Shown: positions 26,291-34,052 of the stretch, one piece after another
Numbering within the stretch: the first letter of the stretch is position 1
Layout: every line of letters starts with the position of its first letter
DNA from: Streptomyces sp. 130
GTDB taxonomy: Bacteria > Actinomycetota > Actinomycetes > Streptomycetales > Streptomycetaceae
Assembly (NCBI RefSeq): GCF_007096885.1
Contig: NZ_VJNO01000033.1
Span: 1-64,000 of the forward strand
DNA: 64,000 nucleotides
Direction: 5' to 3'
Program-made: the position numbers and the translations under genes
Notes under the pieces: model-generated
Seen by the model: only the letters and a program-made list of their open reading frames with translations
Database searches by the model: none
Told to the model about the DNA's origin: nothing

Positions 26291-27280
26291 TCAGCCGCCG
26301 ATCGCGGACATCGGGCGGTCGGGCTGCAGGAAGCTCGGGTCGTCAAGGCCGGAACCGGCCTTCTTGCCCCACATCGCCTGCTTCCAGATGCGGGCGATCT
26401 CCTCGTCGGGCGCCGCCGAGCGCAGCGCCCCGCGCAGGTCGGTCTCCTCGCGGGCGAACAGGCAGGTGCGGACCTGTCCGTCGGCGGTGAGCCGGGTGCG
26501 GTCGCAGGCCCGGCAGAAGGGGCGGGTGACGGAGGCGATGACGCCGACCCGGTGCGGTCCGCCGTCGACGGTCCAGCGCTCGGCGGGGGCGGAGCCGCGC
26601 TCGCCGTCGTCCTCGGGGGTGAGGGTGAAGCGGGTGCGCAGCGAGTCGAGGATGTCGCCCGCGGTGATCATGCCGTCGCGCTTCCAGCCGTGCTGGGCGT
26701 CCAGCGGCATCTGCTCGATGAAGCGGAGCTCGTAGTCGTGTTCGACGGCCCAGGCGAGCAGGTCGGGGGCCTCGTCGTCGTTGAGCCCCGGCATCAGGAC
26801 GGTGTTGACCTTGACGGGGGTGAGCCCGGCGTCCCGGGCGGCTTCCAGGCCGGCCAGCACGTCGTGGTGGCGGTCGCGGCGGGTGAGGGTCTTGAACACC
26901 TCGGGGCGCAGGGTGTCGAGCGAGACGTTGACCCGGTCGAGGCCGGCGTCCGCGAGGGCGGCGGCGGTCCGCTTCAGCCCGATGCCGTTGGTGGTGAGGG
27001 ACATCCTGGGGCGGGGGTCCAGGGCCGCGCACCGCTGGACGATGGAGACGAGGCCGGGGCGCAGCAGCGGTTCGCCGCCGGTGAAGCGGACCTCGGTGAC
27101 GCCGAGCGTGGTGACGGCGATGCGGACGAGCCGGACGATCTCGTCGTCGGTGAGCAGGTCGGGCTTGGCCAGCCACTGCAGGCCCTCCTCGGGCATGCAG
27201 TACGTGCAGCGCAGGTTGCACCGGTCGGTGAGCGAGACGCGCAGGTCGGTGGCGACCCGGCCGTAGGTGTCGATGAGCAT
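26291..27280 (-). CDS. moaA: GTP 3',8-cyclase (molybdenum cofactor)
   Basis: Radical-SAM enzyme that converts GTP to 3',8-cyclo-GTP, the first step of molybdopterin synthesis. The 329-residue protein has the SAM [4Fe-4S] motif in SLTDRCNLRCTYCMP, the second cluster cysteines in FCRACDRTRLTADGQVRTC and the GG C-terminus (SAIGG) typical of functional MoaA. ATG 27280 starts MLIDTYGRVATDLR; the open frame upstream is not family-like. It is transcribed alone; other moa genes are not in the window. Confidence 0.95.
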   Translation of the reverse strand: MLIDTYGRVATDLRVSLTDRCNLRCTYCMPEEGLQWLAKPDLLTDDEIVRLVRIAVTTLGVTEVRFTGGEPLLRPGLVSIVQRCAALDPRPRMSLTTNGIGLKRTAAALADAGLDRVNVSLDTLRPEVFKTLTRRDRHHDVLAGLEAARDAGLTPVKVNTVLMPGLNDDEAPDLLAWAVEHDYELRFIEQMPLDAQHGWKRDGMITAGDILDSLRTRFTLTPEDDGERGSAPAERWTVDGGPHRVGVIASVTRPFCRACDRTRLTADGQVRTCLFAREETDLRGALRSAAPDEEIARIWKQAMWGKKAGSGLDDPSFLQPDRPMSAIGG

Positions 27281-27382
27281 GTGGGCCCCCTCCCCCGGTG
27301 ACTTCCCGGTCGTGGTGTCTGACTCTTTCGAGCCTACGCGAGACCGCCGACGGCGGAGGGGCCCGTTTGGCACGAGGCGCGG

Positions 27383-27418
27383 CGAGGCCGCGTCGTAGGG
27401 TCCTACGACGCGGCCTCG
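27383..27418 (-). terminator. 17-bp hairpin after the symporter gene
   Basis: Nearly uninterrupted palindrome, 27383-27399 with 27402-27418 and only a two-base centre (the top pairs would open to form the loop). It begins 12 bases beyond the symporter stop. Confidence 0.82.
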
Positions 27419-27429
27419 GCCGGGCCGGG

Positions 27430-29061
27430 TCAGTGGGCTCCGATGCCGGTGAGGGACTTGACCTCCAGTTCGGCGTACTTGCCCTTGTCCGGCTCCTCCT
27501 TGGACAGGAGCGAGCCGATCCAGCCGAGCAGGAAGCCGAGCGGGATGGAGATCAGGCCGGGGTTCTCCAGCGGGAACCAGGCGAAGTCGACGCCCTTGAA
27601 CATCGAGGACTTCTCGTTGCCGGAGACGACCGGTGAGAACAGCACCAGGATCACCGAGGAGGCGAGACCGCCGTAGATCGACCACAGCGCGCCCCGGGTG
27701 GTGAAGCGCTTCCAGAAGAGGCTGTAGAGGATCGTCGGCAGGTTGGCCGAGGCGGCGACGGCGAAGGCGAGGGCGACGAGCCCGGCGACGTTCATGTCGC
27801 GGGCGAAGACGCCGAGGACGATCGCGGCGGCGCCGATGAAGACGGTGGACCAGCGGGCGGCCTTCATCTCCTCCTGCTCGGTGGCCTGCCCCTTGCGGAT
27901 GACGTTGGCGTAGATGTCGTGGGCGAAGGAGGACGAGGAGGCGAGGGTCAGTCCGGCGACGACGGCGAGGATGGTGGCGAAGGCGACGGCGGAGATGACG
28001 GCGAGCATGACCGCGCCGCCGGTGGTGCCGGTCCCGCCGAGGTATTCGGCGAGTTGCGGGGCGGCGGTGTTGCCGGGCGCCTCGATGTTCTTCGGGCCGA
28101 TCAGCGCGGCGGCGCCGAAGCCCAGGGCGATGGTCATCAGGTAGAAGGCGCCGATGATGCCGATGGCCCAGTTGACGGACTTACGGGCGGCCTTGGCGGT
28201 GGGCACCGTGTAGAAGCGGATCAGGATGTGCGGCAGTCCCGCGGTGCCGAGGACCAGGGCCAGGCCGAGGGAGAGGAAGTCCAGCTTCGAGGTGCCGGTG
28301 GCTCCGTACTTCAGTCCGGGCTCCAGGAACGCGGAGCCGTGGCCGCTCTTCTCTGCGGCGGTGCCCAGCAGGTCGGAGACGTTGAAGTCGAACTTCCACA
28401 GCACCATGAGGGTCATCAGGAGGGCGCCGGCGATGAGCAGGACGGCCTTGACCATCTGGACCCAGGTGGTGCCCTTCATGCCGCCGATGGTGACGTAGAC
28501 GATCATCAGTACGCCGACCAGCGCAACGATGAGGATCTTTCCGCCGTCGCTGCTGATGCCGAGGAGCAGGGTGACCAGTGCTCCGGCGCCCGCCATCTGT
28601 GCCAGCAGGTAGAAGATCGACACGATGATGGTGGAGACGCCCGCCGCGGTGCGCACCGGGCGCTGGCGCATCCGGTAGGCGAGGACGTCGCCCATGGTGT
28701 ATCGGCCGGAGTTGCGCAGCGGTTCGGCGACGAGCAGGAGCGCCACCAGCCAGGCGACGAGGAAGCCGATGGAGTAGAGGAACCCGTCGTAGCCGAAGAG
28801 GGCGATGGCGCCGGCGATACCGAGGAAGGACGCGGCGGACATGTAGTCGCCGGAGACCGCGAGTCCGTTCTGGAAGGCGGTGAACTGCCGCCCGCCCGCG
28901 TAGAAGTCGGAGGCGCTGCGGGTCTGGCGGCCGGCCCAGACGGTGATGCCGAGGGTGGCGGCGACGAAGACCGCGAACAGAGTGATGATGAGCGGCCGGT
29001 GCTCGCTGGTGGACGAGGCGGCGAGGGTCACGGCGGTGTGGGAGTGGTACGCGGCGCTCAT
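27430..29061 (-). CDS. Sodium/solute symporter, acetate (ActP)-type
   Basis: 543-residue SSS-family cotransporter with about 13 transmembrane helices. Family marks include SASDFYAGGRQFTAFQNGLA near the N-terminus, GDYMSAASFLGI, and GLALVLGTAGLPHILIRFY. It is most like cation/acetate symporters. The preceding DUF485 gene overlaps its start by four bases; DUF485 proteins accompany ActP in many bacteria. Monocarboxylate uptake is therefore the best guess. No acetyl-CoA synthetase gene is adjacent. Confidence 0.9.
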   Translation of the reverse strand: MSAAYHSHTAVTLAASSTSEHRPLIITLFAVFVAATLGITVWAGRQTRSASDFYAGGRQFTAFQNGLAVSGDYMSAASFLGIAGAIALFGYDGFLYSIGFLVAWLVALLLVAEPLRNSGRYTMGDVLAYRMRQRPVRTAAGVSTIIVSIFYLLAQMAGAGALVTLLLGISSDGGKILIVALVGVLMIVYVTIGGMKGTTWVQMVKAVLLIAGALLMTLMVLWKFDFNVSDLLGTAAEKSGHGSAFLEPGLKYGATGTSKLDFLSLGLALVLGTAGLPHILIRFYTVPTAKAARKSVNWAIGIIGAFYLMTIALGFGAAALIGPKNIEAPGNTAAPQLAEYLGGTGTTGGAVMLAVISAVAFATILAVVAGLTLASSSSFAHDIYANVIRKGQATEQEEMKAARWSTVFIGAAAIVLGVFARDMNVAGLVALAFAVAASANLPTILYSLFWKRFTTRGALWSIYGGLASSVILVLFSPVVSGNEKSSMFKGVDFAWFPLENPGLISIPLGFLLGWIGSLLSKEEPDKGKYAELEVKSLTGIGAH

Positions 29062-29423
29062 GCGTCGGCCTCCATGCGGTCCTTGATGGCCTCGGCCCTG
29101 GGGTCCAGCTTCGCGTTGGCGTGGCGCGAGTAGAACCAGGCGATGAGGAAGGTGGTGAGGAACTGGGCGAGGCCGAAGACGAAGGCCACGTTGATGTTGC
29201 TGAACACCTTGGTGCCCATGAAGCCGCCCGCGTAGTTGGAGAGCAGCACGTACAGCAGGTACCAGAGGACGAAGGCGACGGTCAGCGGGAAGGCGAACGA
29301 GCGGTAGGAGCGGCGCAGTTCGCCGAACTCCGCGCTGCCTTGCTCCGCGAGGAACGCCTCGGTCGTGGGCTGGGCAGGGCTCTTCTCCGTACTGCCCTCG
29401 GGCGGCGGTGCATCGGTAGCCAC
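29058..29423 (-). CDS. DUF485 membrane protein, symporter partner
   Basis: 121 residues from GTG 29423 (GAGGAGAA upstream). A Pro/Thr-rich cytosolic start (about 1-35) leads to two transmembrane helices (about 48-75 and 84-108), the DUF485 core with FPLTVAFVLWYLLYVLLSNY. It is always paired with SSS symporters of the acetate type and likely stabilises them; the TGA stop overlaps the symporter ATG (ATGA). Upstream codons are open but carry no initiation signal. Confidence 0.87.
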   Translation of the reverse strand: MATDAPPPEGSTEKSPAQPTTEAFLAEQGSAEFGELRRSYRSFAFPLTVAFVLWYLLYVLLSNYAGGFMGTKVFSNINVAFVFGLAQFLTTFLIAWFYSRHANAKLDPRAEAIKDRMEADA

Positions 29424-29707
29424 GGATTCTCCTCGCGACGCGGGTGCGGTGGTGGGGACGATCGGTTGCACGGGTGACCTCGTTCGGGGTGGTGGTGCGC
29501 TTCCCCTGACAACGGCACGCAACGCGTGGCGAAGCGGTTCACTTGGGTTCACCCCTTCTCGCCATCACCCCTTCGGGGGGTCGGATGTGCACGTGTTCGT
29601 ACGAATCGATTGATGTGCCGGGATGACCGGCGCTAGCTTCACTGGTCATGTACGCGACCGGGCGCACCTCGTGTCCGGTCGGCTGACACGGATGAAGTGG
29701 AGACCCC

Positions 29708-31246
29708 ATGGCTCATCTGAGATCCGGACGGACGCGCGCACTGACACTGCCCGTCGGATTGGCCCTCACCGCCTCGCTCGGCTTCCTGCCGGCTGGGATC
29801 GCCTCCGCCGCCCCGGCGGGGCACGGTGCCCCCGCGGCGGCGGTGCCGGCGGACGGACCGGAACTGTCGTACGTGGTCAACACCCAGGGCGGTCCGGGCA
29901 CCGTCAAGCAGGTGCGCAAGGCGGTGGAGCGGGCCGGCGGCACAGTGGTGATCGCCTACGACCGGATCGGCGTCATCGTCGTCCACTCGAAGAACCCGGA
30001 CTTCGCGAAGACGGTCCGCGAGGTCAGGGGCGTCCAGTCGGCGGGCGCCACGCGCACCAACCCGATCGCGCCGCAGGCCACCAAGGACATCGGGGTCGAG
30101 CAGCCCCTGACGGCCGCGCAGGAGAGGGCCGCGGCGGCGAAGGCGACGGCGGACCAGGACCCGATGGAGCCGTTGCAGTGGGACCTGCCGGCCATCAAGG
30201 CGGACCAGGCGCACAAGAAGTCGCTGGGCAGCTCCCGGGTGACGGTCGCGGTCATCGACACCGGGGTGGACGACACCCACCCGGACCTGGCGCCCAACTT
30301 CGACCGCGCGGCCTCCGCGAACTGCGTGTCGGGCGCCCCGGACACCACGGAGGGCGCCTGGCGGCCGAAGCCCGGCGAGAGCGACCACGGCACCCATGTC
30401 GCCGGCACCATCGCGGCGGCCAAGAACGGCGTCGGCGTGACGGGCGTGGCGCCGGGCGTGAAGGTGTCCGGCATCAAGGTCGCCAACCCGGACGGCTTCT
30501 TCTACACGGAGGCCGTGGTCTGCGGTTTCGTCTGGGCGGCCGAGCACGGCGTGGACGTCACCAACAACAGCTATTACACCGACCCGTGGCTGTACAACTG
30601 CAAGAACGACCCGGACCAGGGCGCCCTGGTCGAGGCCGTGTCCCGGGCCGCCCGGTACGCCGAGCGGAAGGGCGCGGTCAACGTCGCGGCGGCCGGGAAC
30701 TCCGCCGAGGACCTGGCGGCGGACTCCATCGAGGACACCACCAGCCCGAACGACACCACCCCGGGCGGCCGGACCGTGGACCCGCGCCAGTGCCTGGACG
30801 TCCCGTCGATGCTCCCGGGCGTCGTCACGGTCTCGGCGACGGGTGCGAAGGGCCTGAAGGCGTCGTACTCGAACTACGGGAACGGGGTCGTCGACGTGGC
30901 CGCGCCCGGCGGGGACTCGACCATCTACCAGACGCCCGAGCCGCCGGCGACGAGCGGGCTGATCCTCTCGACGCTGCCGGGCGGCAGGTACGGCTACAAG
31001 GCCGGTACGTCGATGGCGTCCCCGCACGTCGCCGGCGTCGTGGCCCTGATCAAGTCGAAGCACCCGTACGCCCAGCCCGCCGCGGTCAAGGCGCTGCTGA
31101 CGCTGGAGGCGGACGCGAAGGCGTGCGACGCGCCGTACGACATCGACGGTGACGGCACGGCCGACGCGGTCTGCGAGGGCGGCAAGAACCGCAACGGCTT
31201 CTACGGGGCCGGTGTGGTGGACGCGCTGGACGCCGTGCGCTGGTGA
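29708..31246 (+). CDS. Secreted S8 subtilisin-like serine protease
   Basis: Extracellular endopeptidase of 512 residues. Signal peptide about 1-35 ending ASAA; propeptide-like region about 50-150. The catalytic domain has Asp in VAVIDTGVDDTHPDL, His in DHGTHVAGTIAAAKNG, the oxyanion Asn region in NVAAAGNSA and Ser in GTSMASPHVAGV. There is no C-terminal pre-peptidase or binding domain. AAGTGGAGACCCC precedes ATG 29708. It is probably a nutrient-acquisition or morphogenesis protease, and ends at a hairpin shared with the convergent dehydrogenase gene. Confidence 0.94.
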   Translation: MAHLRSGRTRALTLPVGLALTASLGFLPAGIASAAPAGHGAPAAAVPADGPELSYVVNTQGGPGTVKQVRKAVERAGGTVVIAYDRIGVIVVHSKNPDFAKTVREVRGVQSAGATRTNPIAPQATKDIGVEQPLTAAQERAAAAKATADQDPMEPLQWDLPAIKADQAHKKSLGSSRVTVAVIDTGVDDTHPDLAPNFDRAASANCVSGAPDTTEGAWRPKPGESDHGTHVAGTIAAAKNGVGVTGVAPGVKVSGIKVANPDGFFYTEAVVCGFVWAAEHGVDVTNNSYYTDPWLYNCKNDPDQGALVEAVSRAARYAERKGAVNVAAAGNSAEDLAADSIEDTTSPNDTTPGGRTVDPRQCLDVPSMLPGVVTVSATGAKGLKASYSNYGNGVVDVAAPGGDSTIYQTPEPPATSGLILSTLPGGRYGYKAGTSMASPHVAGVVALIKSKHPYAQPAAVKALLTLEADAKACDAPYDIDGDGTADAVCEGGKNRNGFYGAGVVDALDAVRW

Positions 31247-31252
31247 GCCCGG

Positions 31253-31285
31253 GGTCCGGGGGCCGCGCGCGGCGGCCCCCGGACC
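31253..31285. terminator. 14-bp hairpin between protease and dehydrogenase genes
   Basis: Perfect stem 31253-31266 with 31272-31285 and a five-base loop in a convergent gap. Confidence 0.82.
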
Positions 31286-31291
31286 GCCGGA

Positions 31292-32335
31292 TCACGGCTT
31301 GATGAGGACCTTGAGCGCCGAGCGCCCGTCCATCGCCTTGTAGCCGGCCGGCACCTCGTCGAGCCCGACGGACAGGTCGAAGACGGGCGAGGGGTCGATG
31401 GTGCCGTCCAGCACGTCCGGCAGCAGCTCCGGGATGTACGTGCGCACGGGGGCGACGCCGCCGCGCAGGGCGATGTTCCGGCTGAACATGTCGCCGAGGT
31501 CGAGGCCCGTGCCGCTGCCGTGCGGGACGCCGACGTAGCCGATCGCACCGCCGTCCCGGGTGATGCCGACGGCGGTGCGCATCGACTGCTCGGTGCCGAC
31601 GGCCTCGATCACGCAGTGCGCGCCCTCGCCGCCGAGCAGTTCCCGTACCGCCGCGACGGCCGCGTCGCCGCGCTCGGCGACGACGTCGGTGGCGCCGAAG
31701 TCCCGGGCGATGTCCGTGCGCGCGGCGTGCCGGCCGAGCGCGATGATCCGCTCCGCGCCGAGCCGCTTGGCGGCCATCACCCCGCACAGCCCGACGGCCC
31801 CGTCGCCGACGACGGCGACGGTCGATCCGGCCCGTACGCCCGCGCCGACCGCCGCGTGGTGGCCGGTGCCGAGCACGTCGGAGAGGGCCAGCAGCGCGGT
31901 GAGCAGCCGGTCGTCGGAGGCCGCGGCGGCGGGCAGGGCGACCAGGGTGCCGTCGGCGAACGGGACGCGGACGGCCTCGCCCTGCCCGCCGTCGGAGCCC
32001 ACCGAGCCCCAGAAGCCGCCCTGCGGGCAGGAGGTGGTCAGCCCCTCGGCGCAGTACGCGCAGCTGCCGTCGGACCAGACGAAGGGAGCGACGACCAGGT
32101 CCCCGGCGGAGAAACCGCGCACCTCGGCCCCGGCCTCCTCGACGATCCCCAGGAACTCGTGGCCGATGCGCTGACCCGGCTGCCGCGCGGACTCACCCCG
32201 GTAGGCCCACAGGTCGCTGCCGCAGATGCAGGCCCGCAGGACCCTCAGCACCACGTCGGTGGGCTGCTGGATCACCGGGTCGGGCACCTCCTCCACACGG
32301 ATGTCGTGGGGGGCGTGGATGACGGTGGCGCGCAT
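31292..32335 (-). CDS. Zinc-dependent alcohol dehydrogenase (MDR family)
   Basis: 347-residue NAD(P)-dependent medium-chain dehydrogenase. Catalytic zinc ligands: Cys38 in CICGSDLWAYRG and His59/Glu60 in RIGHEF. The structural-zinc lobe keeps Cys92, Cys95 and Cys103 but has Asp89 where the first Cys usually stands. The Rossmann motif is VVGDGAVG. The substrate is unknown. ATG 32335 is followed by the usual MRATVIHAP. It is transcribed toward the protease gene, 21 bp from the lysoplasmalogenase gene on the same strand, so it may end that operon. Confidence 0.9.
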   Translation of the reverse strand: MRATVIHAPHDIRVEEVPDPVIQQPTDVVLRVLRACICGSDLWAYRGESARQPGQRIGHEFLGIVEEAGAEVRGFSAGDLVVAPFVWSDGSCAYCAEGLTTSCPQGGFWGSVGSDGGQGEAVRVPFADGTLVALPAAAASDDRLLTALLALSDVLGTGHHAAVGAGVRAGSTVAVVGDGAVGLCGVMAAKRLGAERIIALGRHAARTDIARDFGATDVVAERGDAAVAAVRELLGGEGAHCVIEAVGTEQSMRTAVGITRDGGAIGYVGVPHGSGTGLDLGDMFSRNIALRGGVAPVRTYIPELLPDVLDGTIDPSPVFDLSVGLDEVPAGYKAMDGRSALKVLIKP

Positions 32336-32356
32336 GGGTGGGGGTCCTCGCTGATC

Positions 32357-33016
32357 TCAGATGCTGATACTCCTTTCACGGTACGCCCCCGGGCCGGCTT
32401 CTTCCGCGACAGGGCTCAGCGCGCCCAGGGTGAGCAGGAGCTGCGCCGCCACGTACGTGAGCATGACCCAGAAGCCGGCGGCCGGGAGCTGCGGCCAGTG
32501 CGCGACACCGGTGGCGATGAGCGCGTCGGAGAGCAGGAAGAGGGCCCCGCCGGTCGCCGCGTACCGGCCGAGGACGCCGGAGCGGTACGCCATGGCGGTC
32601 AGCAGCAGGCTGTAGCCGGCCATCGGGACGCGCAGCCCGCCCGGCAGCCCGTCCCAGAGCAGGGCGACGAACACGGTGAGCACGACGGCGTACGCGAGCG
32701 CCGGGAGCAGCGCCCCGCGCGCCCGGCCGAACAGCACCAGATAGCAGACGTGCCCGGCGGCGAACCAGGCCATCCCGACGAGGAACGCGAGATCGGAGTC
32801 GGCCAGCAGGAGCACGTCGCCCGCCCAGCCGCACAGCAGGGCCGCGATCAGGAGCCCCGGGCCGCGCCGGGCCAGCGCGTATCCGGCGAGCAGCGGCATG
32901 AGCAGCGGCTTTGCGCCGAGGTGGAGCCAGCCGGGGCCGGTGAGTTGGCCGACGAGGTCGGCGGCGCACGCGACGAGGAAGGCGATGAGCAGGGGCCGCG
33001 CGTACCGCCCGCTCAC
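32357..33016 (-). CDS. YhhN-family lysoplasmalogenase
   Basis: 219-residue membrane protein with about eight hydrophobic helices and the YhhN/TMEM86 pattern (HLGAKPLLMPLLAGY, GDVLLL, FLVGMAWFAAGHVCYL). Relatives hydrolyse the vinyl-ether bond of lysoplasmalogens. GTG 33016 overlaps the stop of the sterol-desaturase-type gene by four bases (GTGA), so the two are coupled and probably act on the same membrane lipid pool. It is hidden within a long open frame, so the start rests on the overlap and on length. Confidence 0.87.
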   Translation of the reverse strand: MSGRYARPLLIAFLVACAADLVGQLTGPGWLHLGAKPLLMPLLAGYALARRGPGLLIAALLCGWAGDVLLLADSDLAFLVGMAWFAAGHVCYLVLFGRARGALLPALAYAVVLTVFVALLWDGLPGGLRVPMAGYSLLLTAMAYRSGVLGRYAATGGALFLLSDALIATGVAHWPQLPAAGFWVMLTYVAAQLLLTLGALSPVAEEAGPGAYRERSISI

Positions 33017-33906
33017 GCGGTGCCCTCCGGGGCGGGCGCGGCGGCGGGGGCGGACGCGGAGCGGGGCGCGGCTCCGGCGGGACGCCAGCCCGGGCCGCGG
33101 AAGATCCGCCCGGCCCGCTCGCCCCAGCTGCCCGCCGCGCGCACGTCGCGGGCGATGGCGGCGTACTCGTGGGTGGCGACGCGCAGCGGGTTGTACGTGT
33201 GGATGTTCTTGGTGAGTCCGTAGACCGGCCGCACCGTCTCCCGGGCGAACGAGCCGAACCAGCGGTCCCACACGATGAGGATGCCGCCGAAGTTGCGGTC
33301 GAGGTAGCCGCCCTGCGAGGCGTGGTGCACCCGGTGGTGGGAGGGCGTGTTGAGCACGTACTCGAAGGGGCGGGGCAGCTTGTCGATCCGCTCGGTGTGC
33401 ACCCAGAACTGGTAGACGAGGTTGGCCGACGAGCAGAACGCGAGCGCCGCCGGGTGCACCCCGCACGCGATGAGCGGCAGATAGAACGGCCAGGAGGTCA
33501 CCGAGGTCCAGGGCTGGCGCAGCGCGGTGGAGAGGTTGAACTTCTCGCTGGAGTGGTGCACCACGTGACAGGCCCACAGGATGCGGATCACGTGGTGGCC
33601 CCGGTGGGACCAGTAGTAGAAGAAGTCCTGCGCGAGCAGCATCAGCAGGACCGTCCACCACAGGACCGGGACGCGCAGCGGCGTCAGCTCGTACACCGCG
33701 GTGTAGATCGCGACGATGGGCACTTTCCACAGCAGGTCGAAGACCAGGCTGCCCAGCCCCATGGTGATGCTGGTGGCGGCGTCCTTCGCCTCGTAGCCGG
33801 CGGCGTCCTCGTCGGGATGGAAGTGGTGCAGTGCCATCTCCAGGACGGTGAGCAGGACGAAAGCCGGTATGGACCAGAGCACTGCGTCGGGCAGGTTCGT
33901 CGGCAT
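33013..33906 (-). CDS. Fatty-acid hydroxylase / sterol desaturase family protein
   Basis: 297-residue integral-membrane di-iron oxygenase. Three or four transmembrane helices carry the histidine boxes HRGHH, HVVHHS and HHRVHH that bind the two irons. The family acts on sterols, fatty acids or ether lipids; neighbourhood with a lysoplasmalogenase makes an ether- or plasmalogen-type lipid a reasonable guess. The C-terminus is Ala/Pro-rich. ATG 33906 lies close to an AT-rich palindrome that may be its operator. First gene of an operon with the lysoplasmalogenase and perhaps the dehydrogenase. Confidence 0.9.
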   Translation of the reverse strand: MPTNLPDAVLWSIPAFVLLTVLEMALHHFHPDEDAAGYEAKDAATSITMGLGSLVFDLLWKVPIVAIYTAVYELTPLRVPVLWWTVLLMLLAQDFFYYWSHRGHHVIRILWACHVVHHSSEKFNLSTALRQPWTSVTSWPFYLPLIACGVHPAALAFCSSANLVYQFWVHTERIDKLPRPFEYVLNTPSHHRVHHASQGGYLDRNFGGILIVWDRWFGSFARETVRPVYGLTKNIHTYNPLRVATHEYAAIARDVRAAGSWGERAGRIFRGPGWRPAGAAPRSASAPAAAPAPEGTA

Positions 33907-33945
33907 GCCTGCACGGTAGGGCCGGGGCGGGGCGGTGACCAGATG

Positions 33946-33958
33946 TTGTTACCAACAA
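33946..33958. promoter_or_regulatory. Candidate operator upstream of the lipid-enzyme operon
   Basis: TTGTTACCAACAA is a palindrome with five-base arms and an ACC centre, 40 bases before the desaturase start. Read on the minus strand it follows a CATACT hexamer, so it could cover the promoter. No regulator gene is adjacent. Confidence 0.45.
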
Positions 33959-34052
33959 GTATGTAAGACCGGCTGACAGCGCTCTTCGGCACCTTCCGGC
34001 GGGGCGGGCGTCGTACGATCGCCGCACCGGTGTGGCTTGGGGGAGGACTGCC

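Noticed and set aside
31292..32335. Dehydrogenase as part of the defence block
   Set aside because: It is a common MDR enzyme, close to the lipid-enzyme genes; nothing ties it to the NACHT or caspase genes.
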